A stretch of DNA of 15,889 bases from Actinomycetes bacterium (lineage in GTDB: Bacteria > Actinomycetota > Acidimicrobiia > Acidimicrobiales > RAAP-2): contig JAJZYE010000004.1 in assembly GCA_021806055.1 (NCBI GenBank), positions 1 to 15,889 on the forward strand, in the 5' to 3' direction. Below are positions 6,884 to 14,220 of the stretch, in pieces. The stretch's first letter is position 1. The number at the start of each line of letters is the position of its first letter. The notes beneath the pieces are model-generated. The model saw nothing but the letters and a program-made list of their open reading frames with translations. It had not been told where the DNA came from and searched no databases. The position numbers and the translations under genes are program-made.

Positions 6884-7289
6884 GGCGCGCGTCGAGGTAG
6901 CTCTGCAGCAGGATCACGGCGGCGGCGCTGTCGACCCGAGTGCGCTGGGCGCTCGCGCGATGGCCCGCCTGGCGCAGCGCCCTGGACGCCTCGTGGGTCG
7001 TGAGCCGCTCGTCCCAGCGCACGACCTCGATCGACGCGGCGCGCGCGCGCAGCTCCTCGGCGAACGCTCCCGCGAGGTCGGTGCTCGACGTCGCGCGCCC
7101 CGACAGCGCCACCGGGTGGCCCACGACCACGGTCGTGACCTCCTCGTCGGCGATGAGGTCGGCCAGTGTGCCCACGAGACGCTCGTCCACCGCCAGCGCG
7201 GGCCGCGGGAAGGCCATCGTCCGCCGCGAGTCGCTCACCGCGACGCCACAGCGTCGACTCCCGGGGTCGAGCCCCATCACCCGGCCCAC
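6876..7289 (-). CDS. ruvX: RuvX/YqgF-family RNase H-fold nuclease (Holliday junction resolvase-like, 16S rRNA 5'-end processing)
   Basis: 137 residues, the usual length. The family has an RNase H fold; members have been linked to pre-16S rRNA processing and, in mycobacteria, to Holliday junction resolution. Motifs: VMGLDPGSRRCGVAVSD with Asp8, VVVGHPVALSGR (54-65), WDERLTTHEASRAL (92-105) with the conserved acidic pair, and VDSAAAVILLQSYLD (119-133) with Asp120, so the acidic active site is complete. The start is GTG 7289, four bases after the alaS stop. GTG 7280 and ATG 7277 are in-frame alternatives that shorten the protein by 3-4 residues and keep the fold. It lies between alaS and mltG, the order seen in many Actinobacteria and also Firmicutes. 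Confidence 0.93.
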   Translation of the reverse strand: MGRVMGLDPGSRRCGVAVSDSRRTMAFPRPALAVDERLVGTLADLIADEEVTTVVVGHPVALSGRATSSTDLAGAFAEELRARAASIEVVRWDERLTTHEASRALRQAGHRASAQRTRVDSAAAVILLQSYLDARRD

Positions 7290-7293
7290 GGAC

Positions 7294-9843
7294 CTACAGC
7301 GCCGTGGCGGCGGCCAGTACCCGGTCCACGCCGTCGACGTCGCGACCCCCGGCCAGCGCCAGACGTGCGGACCCGCCACCACCGCCGCCGACCAGCAACG
7401 CCAGTTCGCGCACCACTCGCTGGGCGTCCACGCTCTCGTCCGAGGCCACCGCAATGGAGGCCTTATCACCCTGCGCGCCGGCCACCACCACCACGCGTCG
7501 GCCGCGGCGCTGCAGGTCACCGGCCAGTGTTCGCAGCTGCTCACCGGGGTAGCCGTCGACGCGCGCGACTACCCGATCACCCTGGGCCGCGCGATCCAGC
7601 TCGTCGGCCAGCGAGGCCAGGGCGCGCTGGCGCAGCGCGGCGACCTCGCGCTCGACGTCACGCTGGTGCTCGATCAAGCGTTCGAGTGACGGCACTACGT
7701 CCTCGGCCGAGGTCTTGAGCAACGTCGCCACGGACGCCAGCGCCGACGCCATCGCCGACGTGCGGCGCTGCGCACCCATCGCGCTCACCGCCTCGAGACG
7801 GCGCGTGTTGGCGCCGATCGAGGCCTCGCCGACGATCTGGATCTGGCCGATGTCGCCGAGGCGTTCGACGTGCGTACCCCCACAGAACTCGAGACTGTGC
7901 GCGCCCGCGCGCACCACACGCACCCGCTCGCCGTACTTGTCGCCGAAGAAGGCGATCGCGCCCATCCGCTGGGCCTCCTCCTTGGTCGTCTGCACTGTCG
8001 CCACCTCGTCATTGGTGACGACGTCGGTGTTGACCATCGTGAGCACGGCCTCACTCTCGGCGGGCGCGAGGGGCGAGCCGTGCGAGAAGTCGAAGCGCAA
8101 TCGGTCCGGCCCCACGAAGGACCCCTGCTGGCGCACGTGATCGCCGAGGACACTGCGCAGGGCGGCGTGCAGCAGGTGGGTCGCGGTGTGATTGCGTCGT
8201 GTCGCCTCGCGGCGCGCGGCGTCGATCGTGGCCACCGCCACCTGACCCGGCACGATCTCCCCGCTGAGTCGTCCGCGGTGCGCGATCAACCCCCCGGCGA
8301 CACTCTGGGTGTCGTCGACCTCGAGGCGACCCGTCTCGGTCACGATCGTCCCCGTGTCGCCCACCTGGCCACCCGCCTCGGCGTAGAACGGCGTCGCCTC
8401 CACAAACAGTTCCACCACGCCGCTCTCGTCGCGCAGCACGGCCAGCACCGTCGTCTCGATGCTGTAGCGACTCACGTCACGCCCCACGAAGGGCGTCACG
8501 CCGTGACGCTCCACGAGCGTGCGGTAGTGGGCGTCGTCGGCGGCGCGCAACGTCTTGGCCGCTGCCCGCGCCCGAGCACGCTGGGCGGACATCGCCGCGT
8601 CGAACTCGGCCCGCGCCACGCTCAGGCCCGACTCGGCGACGACCTCTGCGGTGAGCTCCACCGGGAAGCCGTGCGTATCGTGCAGGCGAAAGGCCACGTC
8701 GCCGGGAAAGACCGTCTCACCCCGGGCCATGACCTCGTCGCGCGCCTCGTCGAGCAGGGCCATCCCCGTGCGCAGGGTGCGCGCGAAGGCGGCCTCCTCG
8801 CGTTCGAGCACCGACACGATCAGGTCGCGGTCGCTCTCGAGGATCGGGTAGGCCGACGCCATTTTGGCGATCGTCGCGTCCACCAGCGCCTCGCTGAGGG
8901 GCTGATCGGCCCCCGCACGCCGCGTCGCGAGGACCGCCCGGCGAATCAGACGGCGCAGCACGTAGCCCCGACCCTCGTTGGAGGGCAGGACACCGTCCGC
9001 GACCAGCATCGTCATCGCCCGACCGTGCTCGGCGATCCGCCGTATCGCCACGTCCGTCGACTCGTCACGCCCGTAGGGGGTGCCGACCGCGCGCGCGGCC
9101 GCCTCGAGCAGCGGCGCGAAGAGGTCGGTGGCGAAGACCGACTCCACGCCGTTCAGAATCGACAGCACGCGCTCGAAGCCCGCCCCGGTGTCGATGTTCT
9201 TGGTCGGCAGGTCGCTCAGCGTCCCTCCCGGGCCCTTGTCGTACTGCATGAACACCAGGTTCCAGAACTCGATGAACCGGTCGTCCCCACCGAACGCGGG
9301 CCCCCCGTCGGCGCCGAAGTCGGGACCCTTGTCGTAGAAGATCTCCGAACAGGGTCCGCACGGCCCCCGCTCCCCCATCGACCAGAAGTTGTCCTCGTCG
9401 AGACGTTGAATGCGCTCGGGGCGCACACCCACCAGGTCGCGCCACAACTCCTCGGCCTCGTCGTCGGTCGTGTGCACGGTGACCCATAGCCGTTCCGGAT
9501 CCAGTCCGAAACCCTCGGTGATCAGTCCCCAGGCGAACGTGATGGCGTCCGCCTTGAAGTAGTCGCCGAACGAAAAGTTCCCCATCATCTCGAAGAACGT
9601 CAGGTGTCGCTGCGTCGTACCGATGATGTCGATGTCGGGCGCGCGAAAGCACTTCTGAATCGACACCGCCCGGGGGTGAGGGGGGACCTCCTCCTGCAGA
9701 AAATAGGGCTTGAAGGGCACCATGCCCGCGATGGTGAACAGGAGAGAAGGGTCGTGGGGGATCAGGCTCGCCGACGGCACCACGAGGTGCCCACGGTCGG
9801 CGAAGTACTGCAGAAACGTTGTGCGCAGTTCGGCGGATTCCAC
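7294..9843 (-). CDS. alaS: Alanyl-tRNA synthetase
   Basis: 849 residues, full length. It charges tRNA-Ala and clears Ser/Gly mischarging. The class II core runs from the N-terminus: FADRGHLVVPSASL (14-27), TIAGMVPFKPYF (37-48), CFRAPDIDIIGTTQRHLTFF (65-84), and GPCGPCSEIFYD (160-171). The editing domain shows the metal site: His552 and His556 in HTATHLL, Cys654 and His658 in CGGTHVERLG, matching the HxxxH/CxxxH ligands of known AlaRS. The C-terminal region has the Gly-rich segment (GGGGGGS) typical of the C-Ala domain. The start is GTG 9843, directly before the conserved LRTTFLQYFADRGH segment. It is four bases after the rarA stop and has no strong Shine-Dalgarno. A Met codon frequently annotated further in would remove conserved sequence. 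Confidence 0.98.
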   Translation of the reverse strand: MESAELRTTFLQYFADRGHLVVPSASLIPHDPSLLFTIAGMVPFKPYFLQEEVPPHPRAVSIQKCFRAPDIDIIGTTQRHLTFFEMMGNFSFGDYFKADAITFAWGLITEGFGLDPERLWVTVHTTDDEAEELWRDLVGVRPERIQRLDEDNFWSMGERGPCGPCSEIFYDKGPDFGADGGPAFGGDDRFIEFWNLVFMQYDKGPGGTLSDLPTKNIDTGAGFERVLSILNGVESVFATDLFAPLLEAAARAVGTPYGRDESTDVAIRRIAEHGRAMTMLVADGVLPSNEGRGYVLRRLIRRAVLATRRAGADQPLSEALVDATIAKMASAYPILESDRDLIVSVLEREEAAFARTLRTGMALLDEARDEVMARGETVFPGDVAFRLHDTHGFPVELTAEVVAESGLSVARAEFDAAMSAQRARARAAAKTLRAADDAHYRTLVERHGVTPFVGRDVSRYSIETTVLAVLRDESGVVELFVEATPFYAEAGGQVGDTGTIVTETGRLEVDDTQSVAGGLIAHRGRLSGEIVPGQVAVATIDAARREATRRNHTATHLLHAALRSVLGDHVRQQGSFVGPDRLRFDFSHGSPLAPAESEAVLTMVNTDVVTNDEVATVQTTKEEAQRMGAIAFFGDKYGERVRVVRAGAHSLEFCGGTHVERLGDIGQIQIVGEASIGANTRRLEAVSAMGAQRRTSAMASALASVATLLKTSAEDVVPSLERLIEHQRDVEREVAALRQRALASLADELDRAAQGDRVVARVDGYPGEQLRTLAGDLQRRGRRVVVVAGAQGDKASIAVASDESVDAQRVVRELALLVGGGGGGSARLALAGGRDVDGVDRVLAAATAL

Positions 9844-9847
9844 GGAG

Positions 9848-11194
9848 TCACTCTACCGGCGGCCCGTTCGGGTCCGGGTCCGGCAGCCCGTTCGGGTCCG
9901 GGTCGCGCGACGACCGGCGTTCACGCCACGCGCGCACCAGAGCGCCCTCCGCTCCGTGGGACGTGGGCCCGTAGAACGCGTGTCCCACCAGATCGTCGGG
10001 CAGGTACTGCTGATCCACCCAGCCACTCGCGGCGTCGTGGGGGTACTCGTAGCCCACCCCGTGACCCAGGCTCGACGCGCCGCGGTAGTGGGCGTCGCGG
10101 AGGGCCGATGGCACCTGCGTCGAGTCACCCGCGCGCAGTGCCCCCTCGGCGGCGGCGAGGGCCCGCGTGGCCGAGTTGCTCTTGGGGGCCAGGGCCAGGG
10201 CCAGCGTGGCGTGGGCCAGGGTGAGTCGCGCCTCGGGCAGCCCGACGAACTCCACCGCCTGCGCGGCGGCCTGGGCCAGCACCAGGGACGAAGGATCGGC
10301 CAGCCCGACGTCCTCGCTCGCCAGGATCACCAGGCGCCGCGCCAGGAAGCGGGCGCTCTCCCCCGCCTCCAGCAGGGCCACCATCCAGTAGAGAGCGGCG
10401 TCGGGATCCGAACCGCGCACCGACTTGATAAAGGCACTGATCTGGTCGTAGTGCGTGTCGCGCGACTGGTGCACGAGACGTCCGTCACGCGCGAGCGCCA
10501 CGTGCTCGCGCGTGACCACCACCTCCCCGGACCCGGAATCGGCCAACACCACGGCGGTGTCGAGCGTCGTGAGCGCCGCGCGCGCGTCGCCCTCGGCCGT
10601 GGCCACCAGGGCCGCGGCCACTTCCTCGCCCAGCACGACGCCGCGCACGCGCGCGCCACGCCGGCACAGTTCCTCGAGGTCCTCGTCGCGCAGCGGGGTC
10701 AGGCGCCACAGCGTGCAGCGGCTCATCAGCGCCGCGTTGACCTCGAAGAACGGGTTCTCGGTCGTCGCGCCGATCAGCACGATGGCGCCCGTCTCGCTCG
10801 CCGGCAGCAGGAGGTCCTGCTGGGACTTGTTGAAGCGGTGAACCTCGTCGATGAACAGCGCCGTGCGCACACTGCGCTCGGCCAAGCGCTGCCGCGCTCT
10901 CTCCAGGGCCTCGCGCACGTCGCGCACGCCCGCGCTCACCGCCGAGAGGCTCTCCAACTCGTACCCGGCGGTCTCGGCGGCGATTCGCGCCAGGGTGGTC
11001 TTGCCCGTGCCGGCAGGACCCCACAGTATCGACGAGCCCAGGCGACCGGACTCGGCCAGACGCCGCAGGGCGGCGCCCGGCGCGGCCAGGTGATCCTGAC
11101 CGACCACGTCGTCGAAGCGGCGCGGGCGCAACGTTTCGGCGAGCGGCGCAAGGCGCGCCAGGCGCTCGGCCAGGGCGTCGTCAAAGAGCGACGT
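9848..11194 (-). CDS. rarA: Replication-associated AAA+ recombination factor RarA (MgsA), probable ACG start
   Basis: 448 residues from the proposed start. RarA/MgsA (clamp-loader-like AAA+, related to WRNIP1) acts at stalled forks. Motifs numbered from ACG: VVGQDHL (30-36), Walker [10 protein letters not shown] with Lys65, Walker [15 protein letters not shown] (114-127), sensor 1 [12 protein letters not shown] (142-153), then the C-terminal MgsA tetramer region including [14 protein letters not shown] and the GVGYEYPHD...[10 protein letters not shown] block. No ATG/GTG/TTG precedes the conserved N-terminus. TTG 11131 is the first standard start, but it falls inside conserved sequence. The codons between the aspS stop and TTG encode [20 protein letters not shown], which looks like the normal RarA N-terminus. 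ACG 11192-11194 begins it, with AAGGG seven bases upstream. The protein ends in a short DPDPNG repeat tail. Confidence 0.95.
   Translation of the reverse strand, partial: TSLFDDALAERLARLAPLAETLRPRRFDDVVGQDHLAAPGAALRRLAESGRLGSSILWGPAGTGKTTLARIAAETAGYELESLSAVSAGVRDVREALERARQRLAERSVRTALFIDEVHRFNKSQQDLLLPASETGAIVLIGATTENPFFEVNAALMSRCTLWRLTPLRDEDLEELCRRGARVRGVVLGEEVAAALVATAEGDARAALTTLDTAVVLADSGSGEVVVTREHVALARDGRLVHQSRDTHYDQISAFIKSVRGSDPDAALYWMVALLEAGESARFLARRLVILASEDVGLADPSSLVLAQAAAQAVEFVGLPEARLTLAHATLALALAPKSNSATRALAAAEGALRAGDSTQVPSALRDAHYRGASSLGHGVGYEYPHDAASGWVDQQYLPDDLVGHAFYGPTSHGAEGALVRAWRERRSSRDPDPNGLPDPDPNGPPVE
9862..9904. repeat. Two-copy 24-base tandem repeat at the 3' end of rarA
   Basis: The 19-base unit gcccgttcgggtccgggtc occurs at 9862-9880 and again, identical, at 9886-9904 (period 24). 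It is in frame in rarA and encodes DPDPNG twice in the C-terminal tail, after the conserved domain ends. Its length would be expected to vary between strains by slippage. Confidence 0.85.
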
Positions 11195-11197
11195 GGC

Positions 11198-12946
11198 CTA
11201 GCCCTTCACGAGGGGTGCCAGGCGCAGCTCACGCAACTGCCGAACCGTGATGGCCTTGGGCGCCCCGGTCATGAGATCGGTCCCCGACTGGGTCTTCGGG
11301 AAGGCGATGACCTCGCGAATGTTCTCCTCGCCCGCGAAGATCGCGACCAGACGATCGATGCCGAAGGCGAAGCCCGCGTGCGGCGGCGCGCCGTAGCGAA
11401 AGGCTCCGAGGAGGAAGCCGAAGCGGCTCTCGGCCACGTCGTCGCTGATCCCCAGGGCCCGGAAGATCCGCGACTGGACATCGGCCCGGTGGATCCTCAC
11501 CGATCCGCTCCCGAGCTCCCAGCCGTTCAGGACCAGGTCGTACGCCTGAGAGCGCACGCGCAGCGGGTCGCTCTCGAGCACGTCCAGGTCGTCGAGGTGG
11601 GGCATGGTGAAGGGGTGGTGGGCGGCCATCACGTTGCCGTCCTCGTCGATCCCCTCGAACATCGGGAACTCGGTGACCCACAGGTAGCGGTGTGGCCCCT
11701 CGCTCACCGGCGGCGAGCCCAGGGTCACGCGCAGCGCCCCCAGCACGCGACACGCCACGTCGTACTCGTCGGCGACAGCCAGGACCAGGTCGCCCGGGAC
11801 CGCGCCGTCCACCGCCGCGATGGCCGCGCTCTCGGCCTCGGTCAGGAACCGCGCCAGCGGTGAGTCGAGTCCGTCGGCGGTGATCCGGAACCACGCGAGC
11901 CCCTTCGCCCCGATCTCGCGGGCGTACTCGGTGAGCTGATCGAGCCGGTGACGGGTCAACGCCGCGCCGTCGGGGACCCGCAACGCCTTCACCGTCGGTG
12001 CGGCGAAGGCCCGCAGCGAGGTGGTGGCGAACACCGGCGAGAGATCCTGGAGGGTCATGGCGAAGCGCAGGTCCGGCTTGTCCGTGCCGTACCGATCACG
12101 GGCCTCGGCCCAGGTCATCGTCGGGATCGACGCCGGTCGCACGCCCGTCGCCACCTCGGCGGCGTCGAGCACCGCGCGCGACACGAAGCGCATGACGTCC
12201 TCCTGGGTCACGAAGCTGGCCTCGAGGTCGAGCTGGGTGAACTCGAACTGACGATCAGCGCGCAGGTCCTCGTCACGCAGGCAGCGCGCGATCTGGTAGT
12301 AGCGGTCCATGCCACCAACCATGAGCAGCTGCTTGGCAATCTGGGGGCTCTGGGGCAGCACGTAGAAGTCACCGGGGTGCAGGCGCGACGGTACCACGAA
12401 CTCGCGCGCCCCCTCGGGCGTGGGGGCCCACAGCAAGGGCGTCTCCACCTCGCAGAAGCCCTGCGCGTCCATCGCCTCGCGCAGGGCGCGGTTCACGCGC
12501 GCGCGCAGGCGAAGGTTGCGCGCGAGCGATCCCCGGCGCAGGTCTACGAAGCGCCATCGCAGCCGCAGAGCCTCGTCCACCTCCACGCGCTCGTCGAGGG
12601 GAAACGGTGGCGTCTCGGCCACCGACAACACCTCTACGGCACAGTCGGTCAGCTCGATCGATCCCGTCGCGAGGTGGTCGTTGCGCGTCCCTTCGGGTCG
12701 CGCCGCCACCGTACCGGTGACGCGCACCACCGACTCGGGACGCACGTCCAGCGTGCCCTCGATCACCGCCTGGAGCAGTCCGGAGTAGTCACGAAGGTCC
12801 AAAAACGCCAGGTGCTCGCCGTGTTCGCGTCGTCGGGCCACCCACCCGCACACGCTCACGCGTCGCCCCACGTCGTCGCTGGTCAGGGTGGCGCACAGGG
12901 AGTCGCGCATGGTGGTGGCTTCGTCGTCTGGGGTCATCCTCGTCAC
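11198..12946 (-). CDS. aspS: Aspartyl-tRNA synthetase, predicted non-discriminating (Asp/Asn)
   Basis: 582 residues, bacterial-type class IIb with N-terminal anticodon-binding OB fold (about 28-115), catalytic core and GAD insertion domain. Marks: RWRFVDLRR, GFCEVETPLLWAPTPEGARE, VLPQSPQIAKQLLM, RCLRDEDLRADRQFEFTQLD and the C-terminal APPHAGFAFGIDRLV. In the OB fold, the position after RRRE is His42 (RRREHG), and RPEGTRN carries Gly86. This His/Gly pair is what was described in the Pseudomonas aeruginosa non-discriminating enzyme, whereas E. coli has Leu and Lys. So this enzyme likely also makes Asp-tRNA-Asn for GatCAB. The start is GTG 12946, overlapping the hisS stop as GTGA; Met4 and Met13 are alternative starts with poor ribosome sites. 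It ends four bases before the proposed rarA start. Confidence 0.97.
   Translation of the reverse strand: MTRMTPDDEATTMRDSLCATLTSDDVGRRVSVCGWVARRREHGEHLAFLDLRDYSGLLQAVIEGTLDVRPESVVRVTGTVAARPEGTRNDHLATGSIELTDCAVEVLSVAETPPFPLDERVEVDEALRLRWRFVDLRRGSLARNLRLRARVNRALREAMDAQGFCEVETPLLWAPTPEGAREFVVPSRLHPGDFYVLPQSPQIAKQLLMVGGMDRYYQIARCLRDEDLRADRQFEFTQLDLEASFVTQEDVMRFVSRAVLDAAEVATGVRPASIPTMTWAEARDRYGTDKPDLRFAMTLQDLSPVFATTSLRAFAAPTVKALRVPDGAALTRHRLDQLTEYAREIGAKGLAWFRITADGLDSPLARFLTEAESAAIAAVDGAVPGDLVLAVADEYDVACRVLGALRVTLGSPPVSEGPHRYLWVTEFPMFEGIDEDGNVMAAHHPFTMPHLDDLDVLESDPLRVRSQAYDLVLNGWELGSGSVRIHRADVQSRIFRALGISDDVAESRFGFLLGAFRYGAPPHAGFAFGIDRLVAIFAGEENIREVIAFPKTQSGTDLMTGAPKAITVRQLRELRLAPLVKG
11202..11206 (-). 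promoter_or_regulatory. Shine-Dalgarno placed for an ACG start of rarA
   Basis: On the minus strand AAGGG lies in the last codons of aspS, followed by seven bases (CTAGGCC, holding the aspS stop) and then ACG TCG CTC TTT GAC. The spacing is ideal for starting at ACG, while TTG 11131 has no ribosome site nearby. This is the main local evidence for the non-standard start. Confidence 0.45.
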
Positions 12947-14220
12947 TTCGTCAGTAGTCGGGTCAGCGTCGCGACGAGATCGTGACGCGCCACCACGTGC
13001 TGGGGCGTGTCCTCCTCGGAGCGCAGGTCCCTAATCGTAACCTGGCCGGCCGCCTCCTCCCGCGGTCCCACGAGCACGGCCAGGCGCGCCCCCGAACGGT
13101 CCGCGGTCCTCATCTGCGCCTTCATCGATCGCCCGTCGTAGGCGCGATCCGCCGCGAACCCGGCGCCCCGCAAGTCATCCAACACCGTGGTAGCCACGTC
13201 GTGACCGGTCGTGTCCACGACGAAGGCGTCCAGCGTGCGACGCACCAGAGGCGACACCTCACCCTCGGCCGCGAGGGCCAACAGGAGCCTCTCCACCCCG
13301 CTGGCGAAGCCGATGCCGCTGGTCGGCGGGCCCCCGAGCTGTTCGGCGAGCCCGTCGTAACGGCCGCCGCCGCCGATGGCGTTCTGCGCTCCATCGAGCG
13401 CGTCGGCGATGAACTCGAAGGTCGTGCGCGTGTAGTAGTCGAAGCCGCGCACCAGGCGTGGATCGCGCGTGGACGCCACGCCCAGCTGCGCGAGCCCCTC
13501 GGTCACCTTCGCGAAGTGCGCGCGGCAGTCGTCGCAGAGGTAGTCCGGCAGCTGGGGTCCGCCGGCGGTCACCGCCACGCACTCGGCGCGTTTGCAGTCC
13601 AGGAGACGCAGGGGGTTGAGGCGCCACCCCTCGCGGTGCTCGTCGCACAGGCGCGACGCATTCGCCGCCAGGTGGGCGCTCAGTGCCGCGACGAAGCGAC
13701 CGCGGCACTCATCGTGGCCCATCGAGTTGATCACCAGGCGCACGCGCGTGAGGCCGAGGCTCTGGAAGAAACGCCAGGCCAGCACGATGACCTCCACGTC
13801 CAGCGCGGGGTCGTCGGTCCCCAACGCCTCGACGCCGAGCTGGTGGTGCTGACGGTAGCGCCCGGCCTGGGGGCGCTCGTAGCGAAAGGCGGGCGTCACG
13901 TACCACGCCTTCCACGGCGTCACCGGCTGATGCTGCACGAACGCCCGCACGACCGACGCCGTCCCCTCGGGGCGCAGCGCGTAGCGCCGGCCGCCGCGGT
14001 CCTCGAACACGTACATCTCCTTGGTCGCCACCTCGCTGTGCTCGCCGATGCCGCGGTTGAAGACGCCCACGTCCTCGAACATCGGCGTCAGCACCAGGGA
14101 GAACCCGTAGCGGTAGGCGAGCTGGGCGAAGGTGGCGATCAGCCCCTCCCACCGGGCTGACTCCGGAGCCAGGACGTCGTGGGTCCCCACCGGAGCGCGC
14201 AGGGCGGACGCGTCGTTCAT
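12943..14220 (-). CDS. hisS: Histidyl-tRNA synthetase
   Basis: 425 residues, normal for a bacterial class IIa HisRS. It charges tRNA-His in the cytosol. Motifs: PVGTHDVLAPES (10-21), FEDVGVFNRGIGEHSEVATK (48-67), LRPEGTAS (82-89), motif 2 AFRYERPQAGRYRQHHQLGV (111-130), the histidine-A loop LVRGFDYYTRTTFEF (256-270), GGGGRYDGL (283-291) and motif 3 GIGFASGVERLLLAL (302-316). The anticodon-binding domain follows (about 332-425). The insertion domain carries four cysteines (NPLRLLDCKRAEC and DYLCDDC), the arrangement often seen in this family, although metal binding cannot be judged. The start is ATG 14220, overlapping the rel stop as ATGA. The end overlaps the aspS start by four bases. In many Actinobacteria, peptidyl-prolyl isomerase or metallo-hydrolase genes lie between rel and hisS; here there is nothing. 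Confidence 0.97.
   Translation of the reverse strand: MNDASALRAPVGTHDVLAPESARWEGLIATFAQLAYRYGFSLVLTPMFEDVGVFNRGIGEHSEVATKEMYVFEDRGGRRYALRPEGTASVVRAFVQHQPVTPWKAWYVTPAFRYERPQAGRYRQHHQLGVEALGTDDPALDVEVIVLAWRFFQSLGLTRVRLVINSMGHDECRGRFVAALSAHLAANASRLCDEHREGWRLNPLRLLDCKRAECVAVTAGGPQLPDYLCDDCRAHFAKVTEGLAQLGVASTRDPRLVRGFDYYTRTTFEFIADALDGAQNAIGGGGRYDGLAEQLGGPPTSGIGFASGVERLLLALAAEGEVSPLVRRTLDAFVVDTTGHDVATTVLDDLRGAGFAADRAYDGRSMKAQMRTADRSGARLAVLVGPREEAAGQVTIRDLRSEEDTPQHVVARHDLVATLTRLLTK

Noticed and set aside
7870..9489. Plus-strand open frame of 539 codons opposite alaS
   Set aside because: It is His/Arg/Leu-rich composition with no motifs, fully antisense to conserved AlaRS domains.
9710..11863. Plus-strand open frame of 717 codons across alaS, rarA and aspS
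   Set aside because: It spans three well-supported genes on the other strand, has low-complexity composition and no ribosome site. It is a codon-bias shadow.
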